Origin: Bradyrhizobium sp. CB1015
Lineage (GTDB): Bacteria > Pseudomonadota > Alphaproteobacteria > Rhizobiales > Xanthobacteraceae
Reading direction: 5' to 3'
Assembly: GCF_025200925.1 (NCBI RefSeq)
Contig: NZ_CP104174.1
Span: 7,440,001 to 7,504,000, forward strand
Length of the DNA stretch: 64,000 bases
Both the position numbers and the translations under genes were made by a program. Each line of letters begins with the position of its first letter. Position 1 is the stretch's first letter. Below, piece after piece: positions 7,811 through 16,883 of this stretch. The notes beneath the pieces were generated by a model. It saw only the letters and a program-made list of their open reading frames with translations. It made no database searches and was not told the origin of the DNA.

Positions 7811-8971
7811 ATGCAGCGCATCACCTGCCTCGAGCGCAACGATTGGCGAGAGACCGCGGCGCAATGCGGCTTCGTCTTCCACACCATCGACGGCGAGCGC
7901 TATTGGGACGAGCGCGCCTATTACGGCTTCACGCTGGATGAGATCGAGCGCGGCATCGAGGCGCCGACCGGCGAGATCGACGCGATGTGCCTTGAGCTTG
8001 CCGGCCGCGTCATCGGCGACGAGCGCTCCTTGCGGCGGTTGAAGATTCCGGAAGCGTTCTGGGGCCTGATCGCCGAGAGCTGGAAGCGCGACGATCGCAG
8101 CCTCTATGGCCGGCTCGATCTGAGGTTCGACGGCAAGTCGCCGGCAAAGCTGCTCGAATACAACGCGGATACGCCGACCTCGATCTTCGAGGCCGCGGTG
8201 TTTCAATGGACCTGGCTCGAGCAGGCGATCGAACGCCGCGTCGTCCCCTCGCGTGCCGATCAGTTCAACTCCATCCATGAGCGGCTGATCGCGGCGTGGA
8301 AGGAGATCGCCGGCGGCCGCCACGTCCATCTCACCGGCATCACCGGCAACGAGGAAGACGCCGGCACGCTCGCTTATCTCGAAGACACCGCGCGCCAGGC
8401 CGGACTCTCGACGACGCTGCTCGATATCGAGCAGGTCGGCTGGCGCGACGAGGCCGGCGGCTTCGTCGATCTCGACGAGAACGACATCGCGCTCGCCTTC
8501 AAGCTCTATCCCTGGGAATGGATGTTCCAGGACGCCTTCGGCGCAAAGCTCAAGGATGCGCCGACGCGCTGGATCGAGCCACCGTGGAAGGCGGTGCTCT
8601 CCAACAAGGGCATCTTGCCGCTGCTCTGGGAGATGTTTCCGAACCATCCCAATCTGCTGCCGGCCTTCTTCGAGGACGATCCGCACGCAGCCGCGCTCGG
8701 CACCTCCTATGTGCGCAAGCCGCTGCTGTCGCGCGAAGGCGCCAATGTCACGCTGGTCTCCGGCGGCCTGCCGCTCGACGAGCAGGCAGGGCCTTACGGC
8801 GCCGAAGGTTTCGTGCGCCAGGCATTGTCACCGCTGCCGAACTTTTCGGGCTTCTATCCGGTCATCGGAAGCTGGCTGGTGAACCACGAGCCTTGCGGGC
8901 TATCGATCCGCGAGGACGAGAGCCCGATCACGGGCAACCGCTCGCGGTTTCTGCCGCATGCGATTTTGTGA
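7811..8971 (+). CDS. Glutathionylspermidine synthase-like ATP-grasp protein (YjfC/YgiC family)
   Basis: This 386-residue protein resembles the C-terminal ATP-grasp synthetase half of glutathionylspermidine synthase. Recognisable segments are YWDERAYYGFTLDEIE near the N-terminus, LLEYNADTPTSIFEAAVFQWTW near 120 and the ATP-grasp end segment KPLLSREGANV followed by YGAEGFVRQA and PVIGSWLV. It lacks the amidase half of the bifunctional E. coli enzyme. YjfC and YgiC relatives have no proven substrate, so ligation of glutathione to a polyamine is a family-based guess. The ATG at 7811 follows the preceding stop by 2 bases; a TTG at 7805 is possible but overlaps it. Confidence 0.87.
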   Translation: MQRITCLERNDWRETAAQCGFVFHTIDGERYWDERAYYGFTLDEIERGIEAPTGEIDAMCLELAGRVIGDERSLRRLKIPEAFWGLIAESWKRDDRSLYGRLDLRFDGKSPAKLLEYNADTPTSIFEAAVFQWTWLEQAIERRVVPSRADQFNSIHERLIAAWKEIAGGRHVHLTGITGNEEDAGTLAYLEDTARQAGLSTTLLDIEQVGWRDEAGGFVDLDENDIALAFKLYPWEWMFQDAFGAKLKDAPTRWIEPPWKAVLSNKGILPLLWEMFPNHPNLLPAFFEDDPHAAALGTSYVRKPLLSREGANVTLVSGGLPLDEQAGPYGAEGFVRQALSPLPNFSGFYPVIGSWLVNHEPCGLSIREDESPITGNRSRFLPHAIL

Positions 8972-8979
8972 GATTTTTT

Positions 8980-9118
8980 CCTTCTCCCCTTGTGGGAGAA
9001 GGTGGCGCGAAGCGCCGGATGAGGGGTTCTCTCGGCTCGCAAGAATGCTCGTGAGGATAGAGACCCCTCACCCGGCTTCGCTTTCGCGAAGCCACCCTCT
9101 CCCACAAGGGGAGAGGGT
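8980..9118. repeat. Long palindromic repeat (CTCCCCTTGTGGGAG type)
   Basis: The left arm begins CCTTCTCCCCTTGTGGGAGA, itself a hairpin, and continues GGTGGCGCGAAGCGCC. The right arm ends CTCTCCCACAAGGGGAGAGG, giving a nested inverted structure of about 139 bases. A close relative in inverse internal order lies at 41804-41949. It sits between the convergent yjfC-like and cheR genes and may serve as a transcript end. Confidence 0.8.
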
Positions 9119-9129
9119 GAAAAAGCATC

Positions 9130-10002
9130 TCACCTTGCTGCGGCGATCTTCAACGACGGTGGAATCAATCCGCCCATCGGACGGCCGGAGCGCGCGGGGT
9201 TGAGCTGATAGAGACCGCGGCGATCGGCGACGGGGCGGAGCGCGTCCGTGATGCCGACGACGGATTCGGCGGCGCCAAGCAGCAGCGTGCCGTCCGCCTC
9301 CATCGCCTCCGTCATGCGCTCGAAAATCACCGCCTTGGTGTCCTGGTCGAAATAGATCAGCACGTTGCGGCAGAAAATCACGTCGAACGTGCCGAGATGA
9401 GAGAAATCCTGCAACAGATTGAGCTGGCGGAACTGCACCATGGCGCGAATATCGGCATTGAGCTGCCAGAGCTCGCCGGTTTGCGTGAAGTATTTCACCA
9501 GATGGTGGATCGGCAGGCCGCGCTGCACCTCGAACTGGCTGTAGATTCCGGCCTTGGATTTCTCCAGCACCTCCTGCGACAGGTCGGTGGCGACGATCTC
9601 GATGCGCCAGCCGGCGAGAGCTGAGCCCATCTCCTTCACGCACATCGCGATCGAATAGGGCTCCTGCCCGGTCGAGGAGGCCGCCGACCAGATGCGAAGC
9701 GACCTGCGCGCAGCGCGCGCCTGGATCAGGCCCGGCAGGATGGTGTCGCGCAGGTGATCGAACGGAATCTTGTCGCGGTAGAAGAACGTCTCGTTGGTGG
9801 TCATCGCTTCGACCACGTCGGTCGCAAGCCGGCCGTCGCCGTTCCTGATCTTCAGAACGAGATCGGGGATGCCGGGAAGGCTTGCCTTGCGGGCGAGCGG
9901 CAGCAGCCGGCTCTCGACCAGATATTGCTTGTCGGCGGAGAGATCGAGACCGGAGCGCTCTTTCAGGAACTTGCGCAGATAGTCGTAATCTGCAGGTGTC
10001 AC
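9130..10002 (-). CDS. cheR: Chemotaxis protein methyltransferase CheR
   Basis: This is a 290-residue CheR that methylates glutamates on chemoreceptors with SAM. The N-terminal helical CheR_N domain (1-60) contains [17 protein letters not shown]. The SAM domain contains [27 protein letters not shown] (the SAM-binding loop) and [14 protein letters not shown]. It ends the minus-strand che cluster and overlaps cheB by 4 bases (ATGA), so the two are translationally coupled. No C-terminal receptor-tethering domain is present. Confidence 0.96.
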   Translation of the reverse strand: MTPADYDYLRKFLKERSGLDLSADKQYLVESRLLPLARKASLPGIPDLVLKIRNGDGRLATDVVEAMTTNETFFYRDKIPFDHLRDTILPGLIQARAARRSLRIWSAASSTGQEPYSIAMCVKEMGSALAGWRIEIVATDLSQEVLEKSKAGIYSQFEVQRGLPIHHLVKYFTQTGELWQLNADIRAMVQFRQLNLLQDFSHLGTFDVIFCRNVLIYFDQDTKAVIFERMTEAMEADGTLLLGAAESVVGITDALRPVADRRGLYQLNPARSGRPMGGLIPPSLKIAAAR

Positions 10003-11195
10003 GAGCGGTCTCCCGCGAACAGGCGGTTGACCTTGGCGCCGATCTGGTTGAGCGGCAGGATCGCCGCGCAGATGCCGGCGTTGGCCGCCGCGCCCGGCAT
10101 GCCCCAGACCACGCTGGAGGCTTCGTCCTGCGCGATCACGCTGCCGCCGGCCGCGACGATGTCCTTGCCGCCGCGCATGCCGTCCGAGCCCATGCCGGTC
10201 AGGATCACCGAGAGGATGTTGCCGTGCCAGACGTCGATGGCGGAGGTGAAGAGCGGATCGACCGCAGGCTTGCAGAAGTTGACGGCGGGGCCGTCGTCGA
10301 GCGCGATCACCGGATCAGCGCCGCTGCGCGCGACGCGCATGTGCTTGCCGCCCGGTGCGAGGTAAATCCGTCCCGGCTTCACCGGCTCACCGTCGACCGC
10401 CTCGGCCGCCGGCCGGCGGCTCGAGCGCGCCAGATGCTCGGCCAGGATGGTGGTGAAGGTCGGCGGCATGTGCTGGGTGATCAGCACCGGGAAGCGATCG
10501 ATCACGGGGCCGAGCTCGGTGACGAGCGCCATCAGCGCCTGAGGACCGCCGGTCGAGGAGCCGATCAGCAGCACCTTGGGCGCCTGGGTCGAGAACGGAC
10601 GTGTCGCGAGCGAACCTGACGACGGGACATGCACGGCCGGAGCGGGCGCAGGCACGGCAGGCCGCGCGACAGGACCGCGTGCGACGGGAGCCGGGCTCGC
10701 GGGCGCCAGCGGCGGGCTCGCAACCGCAGACTTGCGACGCAGCCGCGCGCCGAGATGGCGGATCTTCTGGATCAGGTCGTGATGGAAAATGTCCGCGGCC
10801 GACGCTTCACGCGTCGATTCCGGCTTGGGAATGTAATCGGCCGCACCGAGCGACAACGCCTTGAAGCTGATCTCCGCGTTGCGGCGGGTCAGCGTCGAAG
10901 CCATGATGATGACGAGGTCGCGCTTCTTCGCGAGCAGTTGCGGCAGTGCCGAGAGGCCATCGAGCTCGGGCATTTCGATGTCGAGCACGGCAACGTCGGG
11001 ATTGATGCGATCGAGCTGGTTGACCGCCTCGAGCCCGGTGCGCAGCGACGCCGCGACCTCCATGTCGTGCTCGGCACCGATCCAGCGCGAGATCAGACCG
11101 CGGATGACGACGGAGTCGTCGACGATCATCACCCGCAGCGGCCCGGCTTCGCGCGACGTGCCCGTGGTCGAATTACCTGCGAACGCAACACTCAT
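9999..11195 (-). CDS. cheB: Chemotaxis response regulator / protein-glutamate methylesterase CheB
   Basis: This 398-residue protein removes methyl groups from chemoreceptors and deamidates glutamines. The receiver domain (about 20-140) has the acidic pair DD at 26-27 and phosphoacceptor Asp72 in [10 protein letters not shown]. An unusually long Pro/Ala-rich linker (about 150-205) precedes the esterase domain. Its catalytic Ser lies in [10 protein letters not shown], His in ITQHMPP and Asp in [11 protein letters not shown]. It lies 75 bases after cheY and overlaps cheR by 4 bases. Confidence 0.96.
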   Translation of the reverse strand: MSVAFAGNSTTGTSREAGPLRVMIVDDSVVIRGLISRWIGAEHDMEVAASLRTGLEAVNQLDRINPDVAVLDIEMPELDGLSALPQLLAKKRDLVIIMASTLTRRNAEISFKALSLGAADYIPKPESTREASAADIFHHDLIQKIRHLGARLRRKSAVASPPLAPASPAPVARGPVARPAVPAPAPAVHVPSSGSLATRPFSTQAPKVLLIGSSTGGPQALMALVTELGPVIDRFPVLITQHMPPTFTTILAEHLARSSRRPAAEAVDGEPVKPGRIYLAPGGKHMRVARSGADPVIALDDGPAVNFCKPAVDPLFTSAIDVWHGNILSVILTGMGSDGMRGGKDIVAAGGSVIAQDEASSVVWGMPGAAANAGICAAILPLNQIGAKVNRLFAGDRS

Positions 11196-11270
11196 TACTC
11201 ACCAACTCAGACTGAAACGGTTCAGTTGAAAACAAGCGCCGAAGGATCCGTTCAGCCTCCGGGCGATCGC

Positions 11271-11636
11271 TCAGATCAGGCCGACTTCCTGAAATTTCGC
11301 CGTCACGATGTCCTTGTCGAACGGCTTCATGATGTACTCGTTGGCGCCGGCGTGCAGCGCGCGCGCGATATGCGCGACGTCGTTCTCGGTGGTGCAGAAC
11401 ACCACCTTGGGCTGGTCGCCGCCGGGCATGCGCCTGAGATGGCCGAGGAACTCGTAGCCATCCATGACCGGCATGTTCCAGTCGAGCAGCACCGCATCGG
11501 GCAGGCCGCGCTTGCAGGCCTCCAGCGCCTTCTCACCGTCCTCGGCCTCGAGGATCTGGAAGTCGAGCCCCTCCAGGATCCGGCGCGCAACCTTTCGGAT
11601 GACGCTGGAATCATCAACGACGAGACAAGTTCGCAT
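11271..11636 (-). CDS. cheY: Chemotaxis response regulator CheY
   Basis: This is a 121-residue stand-alone receiver domain with DD at 8-9, phosphoacceptor Asp52 (VLLDWNMPVMDG), the TT pair of FCTTENDV and a KPFD lysine near 104. In rhizobia such single-domain CheY proteins either bind the flagellar switch FliM or act as a phosphate sink. Its place between cheW and cheB in the only che cluster here favours a chemotaxis role, but which of the two roles it has cannot be told. It follows cheW by 63 bases. Confidence 0.93.
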   Translation of the reverse strand: MRTCLVVDDSSVIRKVARRILEGLDFQILEAEDGEKALEACKRGLPDAVLLDWNMPVMDGYEFLGHLRRMPGGDQPKVVFCTTENDVAHIARALHAGANEYIMKPFDKDIVTAKFQEVGLI

Positions 11637-11699
11637 GTGAACCTCTGCTTCCTTCCCCCTTTGCGGGGCACTTAGATCCTCGGCGGCAATGCCGCCGTA

Positions 11700-12167
11700 T
11701 CAGGCCGCCATCATCTCGGGCGCGAGCTCGAGGACGCGGTCGACGTCGAGGACGACCATGAGCTGGCCGTCGAGGCGGTGGACGCCGCCGGCGAGCTTGG
11801 CCATGCGGGGGTCGAGGTTGACGGGGTTTTCTTCCTTGCCGTCCTCGGGCAGGCGCAGCACCTCGCCGATCTGGTCGATCAAGAGGCCGTAGGATTCGCC
11901 GCGCAGGTCGACGCCGACCGCCATCGCCGTCTTGCCGTCCTCGTCCTTGGGCAGGCCGAGGCGCGAGCGCATGTCGACCACGGTGACGATGCGGCCGCGC
12001 AGGTTCAAGACGCCCGCGATCTCGCGCGAGGCCAGCGGCACGCGGGTGACGCGCTCGGGCATGAACACGTCCTGGACGCGGGAGATCGGCAGGCCGAACA
12101 GCTGGCCGCCGATCATCGCGGTGACGTACTCGACCATGGCGCCGTCGCTGGATTGGGTCTTGCTCAT
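11700..12167 (-). CDS. cheW: Chemotaxis coupling protein CheW
   Basis: This 155-residue CheW domain protein couples chemoreceptors to CheA. Typical motifs are GGQLFGLPISRVQDV, the conserved REIAGVLNLRGRIVTVVDMR, and LLIDQIGEVLRL. The start at 12167 is fixed by an AGGAG sequence at 12175-12179. A TTG at 12203 is in frame but would overlap cheA and lacks a ribosome site. It begins 32 bases after the cheA stop. Confidence 0.95.
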   Translation of the reverse strand: MSKTQSSDGAMVEYVTAMIGGQLFGLPISRVQDVFMPERVTRVPLASREIAGVLNLRGRIVTVVDMRSRLGLPKDEDGKTAMAVGVDLRGESYGLLIDQIGEVLRLPEDGKEENPVNLDPRMAKLAGGVHRLDGQLMVVLDVDRVLELAPEMMAA

Positions 12168-12199
12168 CTGCCTATCTCCTGATCCATCCCGCTTAAGAT

Positions 12200-14992
12200 T
12201 CAAGCCGCGGCCGCCCGGCTCAGCTCGGAGGCGCCGGCGGCGCCCGCGGTCTGCTCCTTCAGCGCCGCGATCAGACCGGGACGGTCGAACTTGGCGACAT
12301 AGTCGTGGAAGCCGGCCTGACGGCCGCGCTCGATCGCCGCCGGCGACACCAGCGCCGAGAGGCCGATGATCGGCATCGCGGCGAGATTGTTGTCGGAGCG
12401 GATCACTTCGGCGAACTCGAACCCGCTCATGTCGGGCATCTCGATGTCGGTCAGGACCACGTCGAAGCTCTGCGCGCGCAAAGCCGCGAGGCCCTCCTGC
12501 GCGGTCGGCGCGGTGCGGACGCGGTAGCCGGCCGCCTTCAGCACCGGCGCCAGCATGTTGCGGAAGAACGCGCTGTCGTCGACCAGCAGCACCGACTGCG
12601 AGTGCAGCGACGGCTTCATCTCCTTGCGGGTGAACCAGTCGGCGAACGCCATCGGCAGGAAGTGGCCGACGTCGATCACCTCGGTGGCCTGGCCCTTGAT
12701 CACGGCCGAGCCGAGGATGCCGGAGGAGGAGCCGCCGACCTCGATGTTGAGCCGTTCCTCGACGATGTCGATGATCTCGTCGACGACGAGGCCCATGGAG
12801 CGGCCGTCGTCGGCGAACACCAGGATCGGCTGGGCGCCCTGGCTTGCGATGGTGACGCCTTCCATCGCGACCAGCGGCATCAGCTGCTCGCGGTACTGCA
12901 CCATGTAGCGGCCGTTACTGAACTCGATCTTGTCGGCGGGCAGCTCCTCCAGGCGCGTGACGAGGCCAAGCGGAACCGCCTTGGGCTGCGACGAGCCGGC
13001 GCGGAACACGAGCAGCGAGGTGGTCTGCTCGCCCGAGCCGATGTGATGGGCGCCGTTCTCGTCGCCCATGTCATGGGCCGAGGAGCCGGCGGCGCCGAGC
13101 GCCTTGGCAATGCCGTTGGGGTCGATGATCATGATGACCGCGCCATCGCCCAGAATGGTGTTGCCGGAGAACATGTCGATGTGACGCAGTTTCGTCGACA
13201 TCGGCTTGACCACGATTTCTTCGGTGTGGAACACGCCGTCGACGACGATGCCAAAAGTCTGGCTGCCGACTTGCGTCACCACGATAAAGCCGTTCTCGGG
13301 ATCGGAGGCGGCGCCGTCGTCGATCTTGAGGAGCTTCTTCAGGTGGATCAGCGGCAGCAGCTTGTTGCGCAACCTGAGCACCGCGGTGTCCTTGATGCGC
13401 TCGATGCGGTGCTCGGAGTTGGCGCGGGCCCGCACCAGCTCGACCACCGAGAGCTGCGGGATGGCGAAGCGGTCGCCGGCGGCTTCGACGATCAGCGCCG
13501 AGACGATGGCGAGCGTCAGCGGGATCTTGATGGTGACGCTTGAGCCCTCGCCGGCCACGCTCTTGATGTCGATGGTGCCGCCGATCTGGTCGATATTGGT
13601 GCGGACCACGTCCATGCCGACGCCGCGGCCCGAGACCGAGGTGATGGCAGCCGCAGTGGAGAAGCCCGGCGCGAAGATGAACTTGTGGATTTGGGCTTCG
13701 CTCATCTTCTCGAGCTCGGCCTCGGTGACGAGACCTGAGGAGAGCGCCTTGGCCTTGATCTTCTCGGTGTTGAGGCCTCTGCCGTTGTCGGCGATGCAGA
13801 TGATGATGTGGCCGCCCTCGTGATAGGCGGACAGGCGAATGGTGCCCTGCTCGCCCTTGCCGCTGGCGAGGCGCTCGGCGGGGGTCTCCAGGCCATGATC
13901 GGCGGAGTTGCGCACCATGTGGGTGAGCGGGTCCTTGATCAGATCGAGCACCTGGCGGTCGAGCTCGGTGTCGGCGCCGTGCATCTCGAGCTCGATCTGC
14001 TTGCCGAGCTCGGATGAGAGGTCGCGGACGATGCGGGGCAGCTTCTGCCAGGCATTGCCGATCGGCTGCATGCGCGTCTTCATGACGCCCTCCTGCAGCT
14101 CGGCGGTGACGTTGGAGAGGCGCTGCAAGGGCACCTTGAACTCGGTATCCTCGTTGCGGCGGGAGATCTCCAGCAGCTGGTTGCGGGTCAGGACCAGCTC
14201 GGAGACCATGGTCATCAGGTGCTCCAGCGTATCCACGTTGACGCGGATCGACTGGTTGGCGATGCGCTCGCCCTCGCCCGCACTCTCGTCGGCCATCGAC
14301 TTCTTCGGCGCGGCCCTCTCCTTGGCCGGCTTTGCGGCTTCCTTGGCGGCAGGGGCCTCAGCGGCGGGCGCAGGTGCAGCTTCGGCCTTGATCGCAGCCT
14401 TGGCAACCGGCGCGGGGACCGGCGCTTCGATCGCGGTCTCGCGGAAGGCGCGCTCGAGCTCGTCGAGCGAGACCTCGCCCGGACGCAGCGGACGCTCCAG
14501 GGTCTGCGCGACCAGCGAGCCCGTGGTCATCTCCTTGGCGGGTGCAGCAACAGGGGCTTCCGGCGCCAGCGGCGGCGCATCGGCGACGGGAGTTGAACCT
14601 GCGGCCATCGCGGCCATGCCCTGCTCGACCATCGCCTCCAGCTTGTCGATGAGATCGCGGTCGTTCCCCTCCGGCTCGGCCTCGGTTGCCTCCAGCCCAG
14701 CCAAAATCTCCTTGATGCGGTCGATCGAGGACAGGATCACCGTCACCGCCTCGGCGGTCACCGGCATGCCGTCACGGAATTTGCCCATCAAGGTCTCGCC
14801 GGCATGCGCCAGCGCTTCCAGCCGCGGCAGGCCGAGGAAGCCGCAGGTGCCCTTGATGGTGTGGACCAGGCGGAAGATGTTATCCAGGATCTTGGCGTTG
14901 TTCGGCTCCTGCTCGAACTTCACCAGCTGATTGTCCACGGTGTCCAGGCTCTCGCTGGTCTCCGTCAGAAACTCCCGCAACAGGTCATCCAT
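12200..14992 (-). CDS. cheA: Chemotaxis histidine kinase CheA fused to a C-terminal receiver domain
   Basis: This is a 930-residue hybrid CheA. In order it has an HPt domain with His44 (RLVHTIKGTCGF), an Ala/Pro/Glu-rich linker and dimerisation helices (NQSIRVNVDTLEHLMTMVSE). The ATPase domain contains HMVRNSADHGLE, the G1 box ADNGRGL, and GRGVGMDVV. Tandem CheW-like regulatory modules follow. A receiver domain at about 795-915 starts SVLLVDDSAFFRN and has the phosphoacceptor in VLTDIEMPDMSG. No separate P2 CheY-binding domain is obvious. CheA-REC hybrids occur in several alphaproteobacteria, where the receiver may act as phosphate sink or feedback element. It leads the cheA-W-Y-B-R transcript. 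Confidence 0.95.
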   Translation of the reverse strand: MDDLLREFLTETSESLDTVDNQLVKFEQEPNNAKILDNIFRLVHTIKGTCGFLGLPRLEALAHAGETLMGKFRDGMPVTAEAVTVILSSIDRIKEILAGLEATEAEPEGNDRDLIDKLEAMVEQGMAAMAAGSTPVADAPPLAPEAPVAAPAKEMTTGSLVAQTLERPLRPGEVSLDELERAFRETAIEAPVPAPVAKAAIKAEAAPAPAAEAPAAKEAAKPAKERAAPKKSMADESAGEGERIANQSIRVNVDTLEHLMTMVSELVLTRNQLLEISRRNEDTEFKVPLQRLSNVTAELQEGVMKTRMQPIGNAWQKLPRIVRDLSSELGKQIELEMHGADTELDRQVLDLIKDPLTHMVRNSADHGLETPAERLASGKGEQGTIRLSAYHEGGHIIICIADNGRGLNTEKIKAKALSSGLVTEAELEKMSEAQIHKFIFAPGFSTAAAITSVSGRGVGMDVVRTNIDQIGGTIDIKSVAGEGSSVTIKIPLTLAIVSALIVEAAGDRFAIPQLSVVELVRARANSEHRIERIKDTAVLRLRNKLLPLIHLKKLLKIDDGAASDPENGFIVVTQVGSQTFGIVVDGVFHTEEIVVKPMSTKLRHIDMFSGNTILGDGAVIMIIDPNGIAKALGAAGSSAHDMGDENGAHHIGSGEQTTSLLVFRAGSSQPKAVPLGLVTRLEELPADKIEFSNGRYMVQYREQLMPLVAMEGVTIASQGAQPILVFADDGRSMGLVVDEIIDIVEERLNIEVGGSSSGILGSAVIKGQATEVIDVGHFLPMAFADWFTRKEMKPSLHSQSVLLVDDSAFFRNMLAPVLKAAGYRVRTAPTAQEGLAALRAQSFDVVLTDIEMPDMSGFEFAEVIRSDNNLAAMPIIGLSALVSPAAIERGRQAGFHDYVAKFDRPGLIAALKEQTAGAAGASELSRAAAA

Positions 14993-15122
14993 GAAAACAG
15001 GCCTTCATACAGGAAGGGCGCGCACGAGGCGTGATGCGCCATTTCGGAATGGGGCCAGCTTCACCGCAAAGCGTTTAATATTGGTTGAGTATGTGCAAAA
15101 GAACGGAACCAACAAAGAGATA

Positions 15123-15149
15123 AGGCGCTCCGGACAAGCCGAAGCGCCT
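15123..15149 (-). terminator. Hairpin between chpT and cheA
   Basis: AGGCGCTCCGG (15123-15133) pairs with CCGAAGCGCCT (15139-15149) across a 5-base loop with one G-U pair. Read on the minus strand it is followed by the T-rich TATCTCTTTG. It lies 42 bases after the chpT stop, so it may end chpT transcription before cheA. Confidence 0.55.
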
Positions 15150-15190
15150 CGTAAAGATTGAATTAACGCTGCGCGAGCGACGCTTCGCGT

Positions 15191-15844
15191 TTACGAAGCG
15201 GTAACGATGATGGCTTCGCCTTCCGGCTTGAGCGTCACGGTGAGCCCGCAGGCCTGCGCGAGCAGCCGCGTATAATAAGGCTGGATCGCGTGCGCATCCG
15301 CAGCCGGGCCGCGCTCGCCGCTCAGGAGCTCGGAGATGTTCTGCGGCAGGCGCGCATTGTGTCCGGTCGCGGTGATGCGAAAGCTCATCGCCTCGCCCTC
15401 GCCGACCGGATCGACCGTCAGCATGCCGCCGCGTGGGATCGTGTGCTGGGCGACGACCAGCATGTTGAGCAGCAGCTTGACTCGGTTCTTCGGCAGCAGC
15501 AGCCGCGGCAGGTTCCAGGTGATCGAGCACTTGCCGTCCTCGATATGGCCTTTCGCCATGGTCTGGGCATCGCCGAGATCGATCTGCGCGCCGGAGGAGC
15601 CGGCCGCGCCGAAGGCAAGGCGGCAGAACTGGAGCCGCGCGGAGGCCGTCTTGGCGCTCTTGCGAATCAGGTCGAGCGCGAATTCGCGGTCCTCGGGCTT
15701 GGGATCGTCGTCGAGCACTTCGAGCCCGTTGACGATGGCGCCGACGGGGCTGATGAGATCGTGGCAGACCCGCGAGCACAACAGCGCGGCGAGTTCGAGC
15801 ATATCGGGAGCAGTAGCGGTCGCGGGCGACGAAGCGTCAGACAT
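15191..15844 (-). CDS. chpT: Histidine phosphotransferase ChpT
   Basis: This 217-residue protein passes phosphate from the hybrid kinase CckA to CtrA and CpdR. The DHp-like helix carries the phosphorylated histidine in LLCSRVCHDLISP (His28), followed by VGAIVNGLEVLDDD. The C-terminal half is a degenerate HATPase fold lacking ATP-binding N and G boxes, as expected for ChpT. The start at 15844 removes a poorly conserved 20-residue extension reaching 15904. It lies upstream of the che cluster on the same strand, though a hairpin separates them. Its presence with ctrA puts two of the three core relay parts in this window; cckA is not here. Confidence 0.93.
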   Translation of the reverse strand: MSDASSPATATAPDMLELAALLCSRVCHDLISPVGAIVNGLEVLDDDPKPEDREFALDLIRKSAKTASARLQFCRLAFGAAGSSGAQIDLGDAQTMAKGHIEDGKCSITWNLPRLLLPKNRVKLLLNMLVVAQHTIPRGGMLTVDPVGEGEAMSFRITATGHNARLPQNISELLSGERGPAADAHAIQPYYTRLLAQACGLTVTLKPEGEAIIVTAS

Positions 15845-16042
15845 ATAATGGGGTCCTGGAGGGTTCCTGGAATTGCACGGCGCTGGACGCCGCGAATCAC
15901 GCATGCTTGACGGATGCTGCGGGTTCTAACATTCGCAACCCCGCGGCAGCTAGCTTGCGATCGGTTCGAGGCGGCCATAAGCCCAAGCGAATCGATGGGG
16001 GCGAATCAGTGGACGGGGAACGATTTTGCCGACAGATGAGGC

Positions 16043-16873
16043 ATGCAGGTGAAGTGGATCATTGACCGAGCGGCCGCCTTTGGCCTGATGGAGCCGCTGA
16101 CCGCGCTGGTAGTGAAGGCGGGCGAGGCGATCCTTGCCGTCAACCGCGCTGCCATGCGGATCGACGGCAAGCAGGATGGCTCGCCCGTGACCGAGGCCGA
16201 CCTTGCCGCCGACCGCATCATCGCGGACGGACTTGCGCAGCTTGCGGGCGACGTTCCGACGCTGTCGGAGGAGCGGACCCAGCTCACCTCCCCGCCGTTT
16301 CAGGGCAGCTTCTTCCTGATCGATCCGCTCGACGGCACCAAGGAGTTCGTCGCCGGGCGCGACGAGTTCACCGTCAACCTCGCGTTGGTGACTGACGGCG
16401 TGCCGCTGCTCGGCATCGTCTCCGCACCTGCGCTCGGCCTGCTCTGGCGCGGCATCGTCGGCCATGGCGCCGAGCGCGTGAGGTTCAACGGCGCGACGAT
16501 GGCCGCCGCCGAGCCGATCCGCACCCGCAAGCTGCCGACGCGGGGGGAGCCCTGGATCGCCGCAGTGAGCCGTTCGCACGGCGATGCCAGAAGCGAGGCG
16601 TTCATCGCCGACAGGCCCAATGCCGTCAGGATGACGTGCGGCTCGGCCGTGAAATTCGGCCGGATTGCGGAAGGCAGCGCCGACATCTATCCCCGCTTTG
16701 GGCCGACCTCGGAATGGGACGTCGGAGCCGGCTGCGCGGTCGTCACCGCGGCCGGCGGCAAGGTCACCGACGGCAAGGGCGGCGAGCTCCGATTCGGCCA
16801 GCGCAGCGATACCGGCTTCATCATCCCGGAATTCATCGCCTGGGGCGACCCGCAGACGGTCGGCTGCTACTGA
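16043..16873 (+). CDS. cysQ: 3'(2'),5'-bisphosphate nucleotidase CysQ
   Basis: This is a 276-residue inositol-monophosphatase-fold enzyme that hydrolyses PAP/PAPS to AMP/APS during sulfate assimilation. Metal-binding motifs are visible: TLSEE near 73-77, DPLDGTKEF at 94-102 and the distal EWDVGAGCAVV. The GTKEF form, with the following RDEFTVNLALV, separates CysQ from true inositol monophosphatase. The chosen ATG at 16043 has GAGG only 2 bases upstream. The in-frame ATG at 16088 (MEPLTALV) matches where CysQ proteins normally begin, so the real start may be there. Confidence 0.92.
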   Translation: MQVKWIIDRAAAFGLMEPLTALVVKAGEAILAVNRAAMRIDGKQDGSPVTEADLAADRIIADGLAQLAGDVPTLSEERTQLTSPPFQGSFFLIDPLDGTKEFVAGRDEFTVNLALVTDGVPLLGIVSAPALGLLWRGIVGHGAERVRFNGATMAAAEPIRTRKLPTRGEPWIAAVSRSHGDARSEAFIADRPNAVRMTCGSAVKFGRIAEGSADIYPRFGPTSEWDVGAGCAVVTAAGGKVTDGKGGELRFGQRSDTGFIIPEFIAWGDPQTVGCY

Positions 16874-16883
16874 CCGGGCTCGC

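Noticed and set aside
8980..9118. Possible CRISPR or tandem array from repeated CTCCC blocks
   Set aside because: Only two inverted arms are present, with no regular spacers; it is a palindromic repeat.
12305..13543. 412-residue plus-strand open frame inside cheA
   Set aside because: It is antisense to clearly conserved CheA domains, with no ribosome site and a low-complexity Ala/Arg/Asp translation.
15098..15125. EcfG-type promoter starting at GGAACC near the cheA/chpT gap
   Set aside because: No CGTT element occurs at the needed distance.
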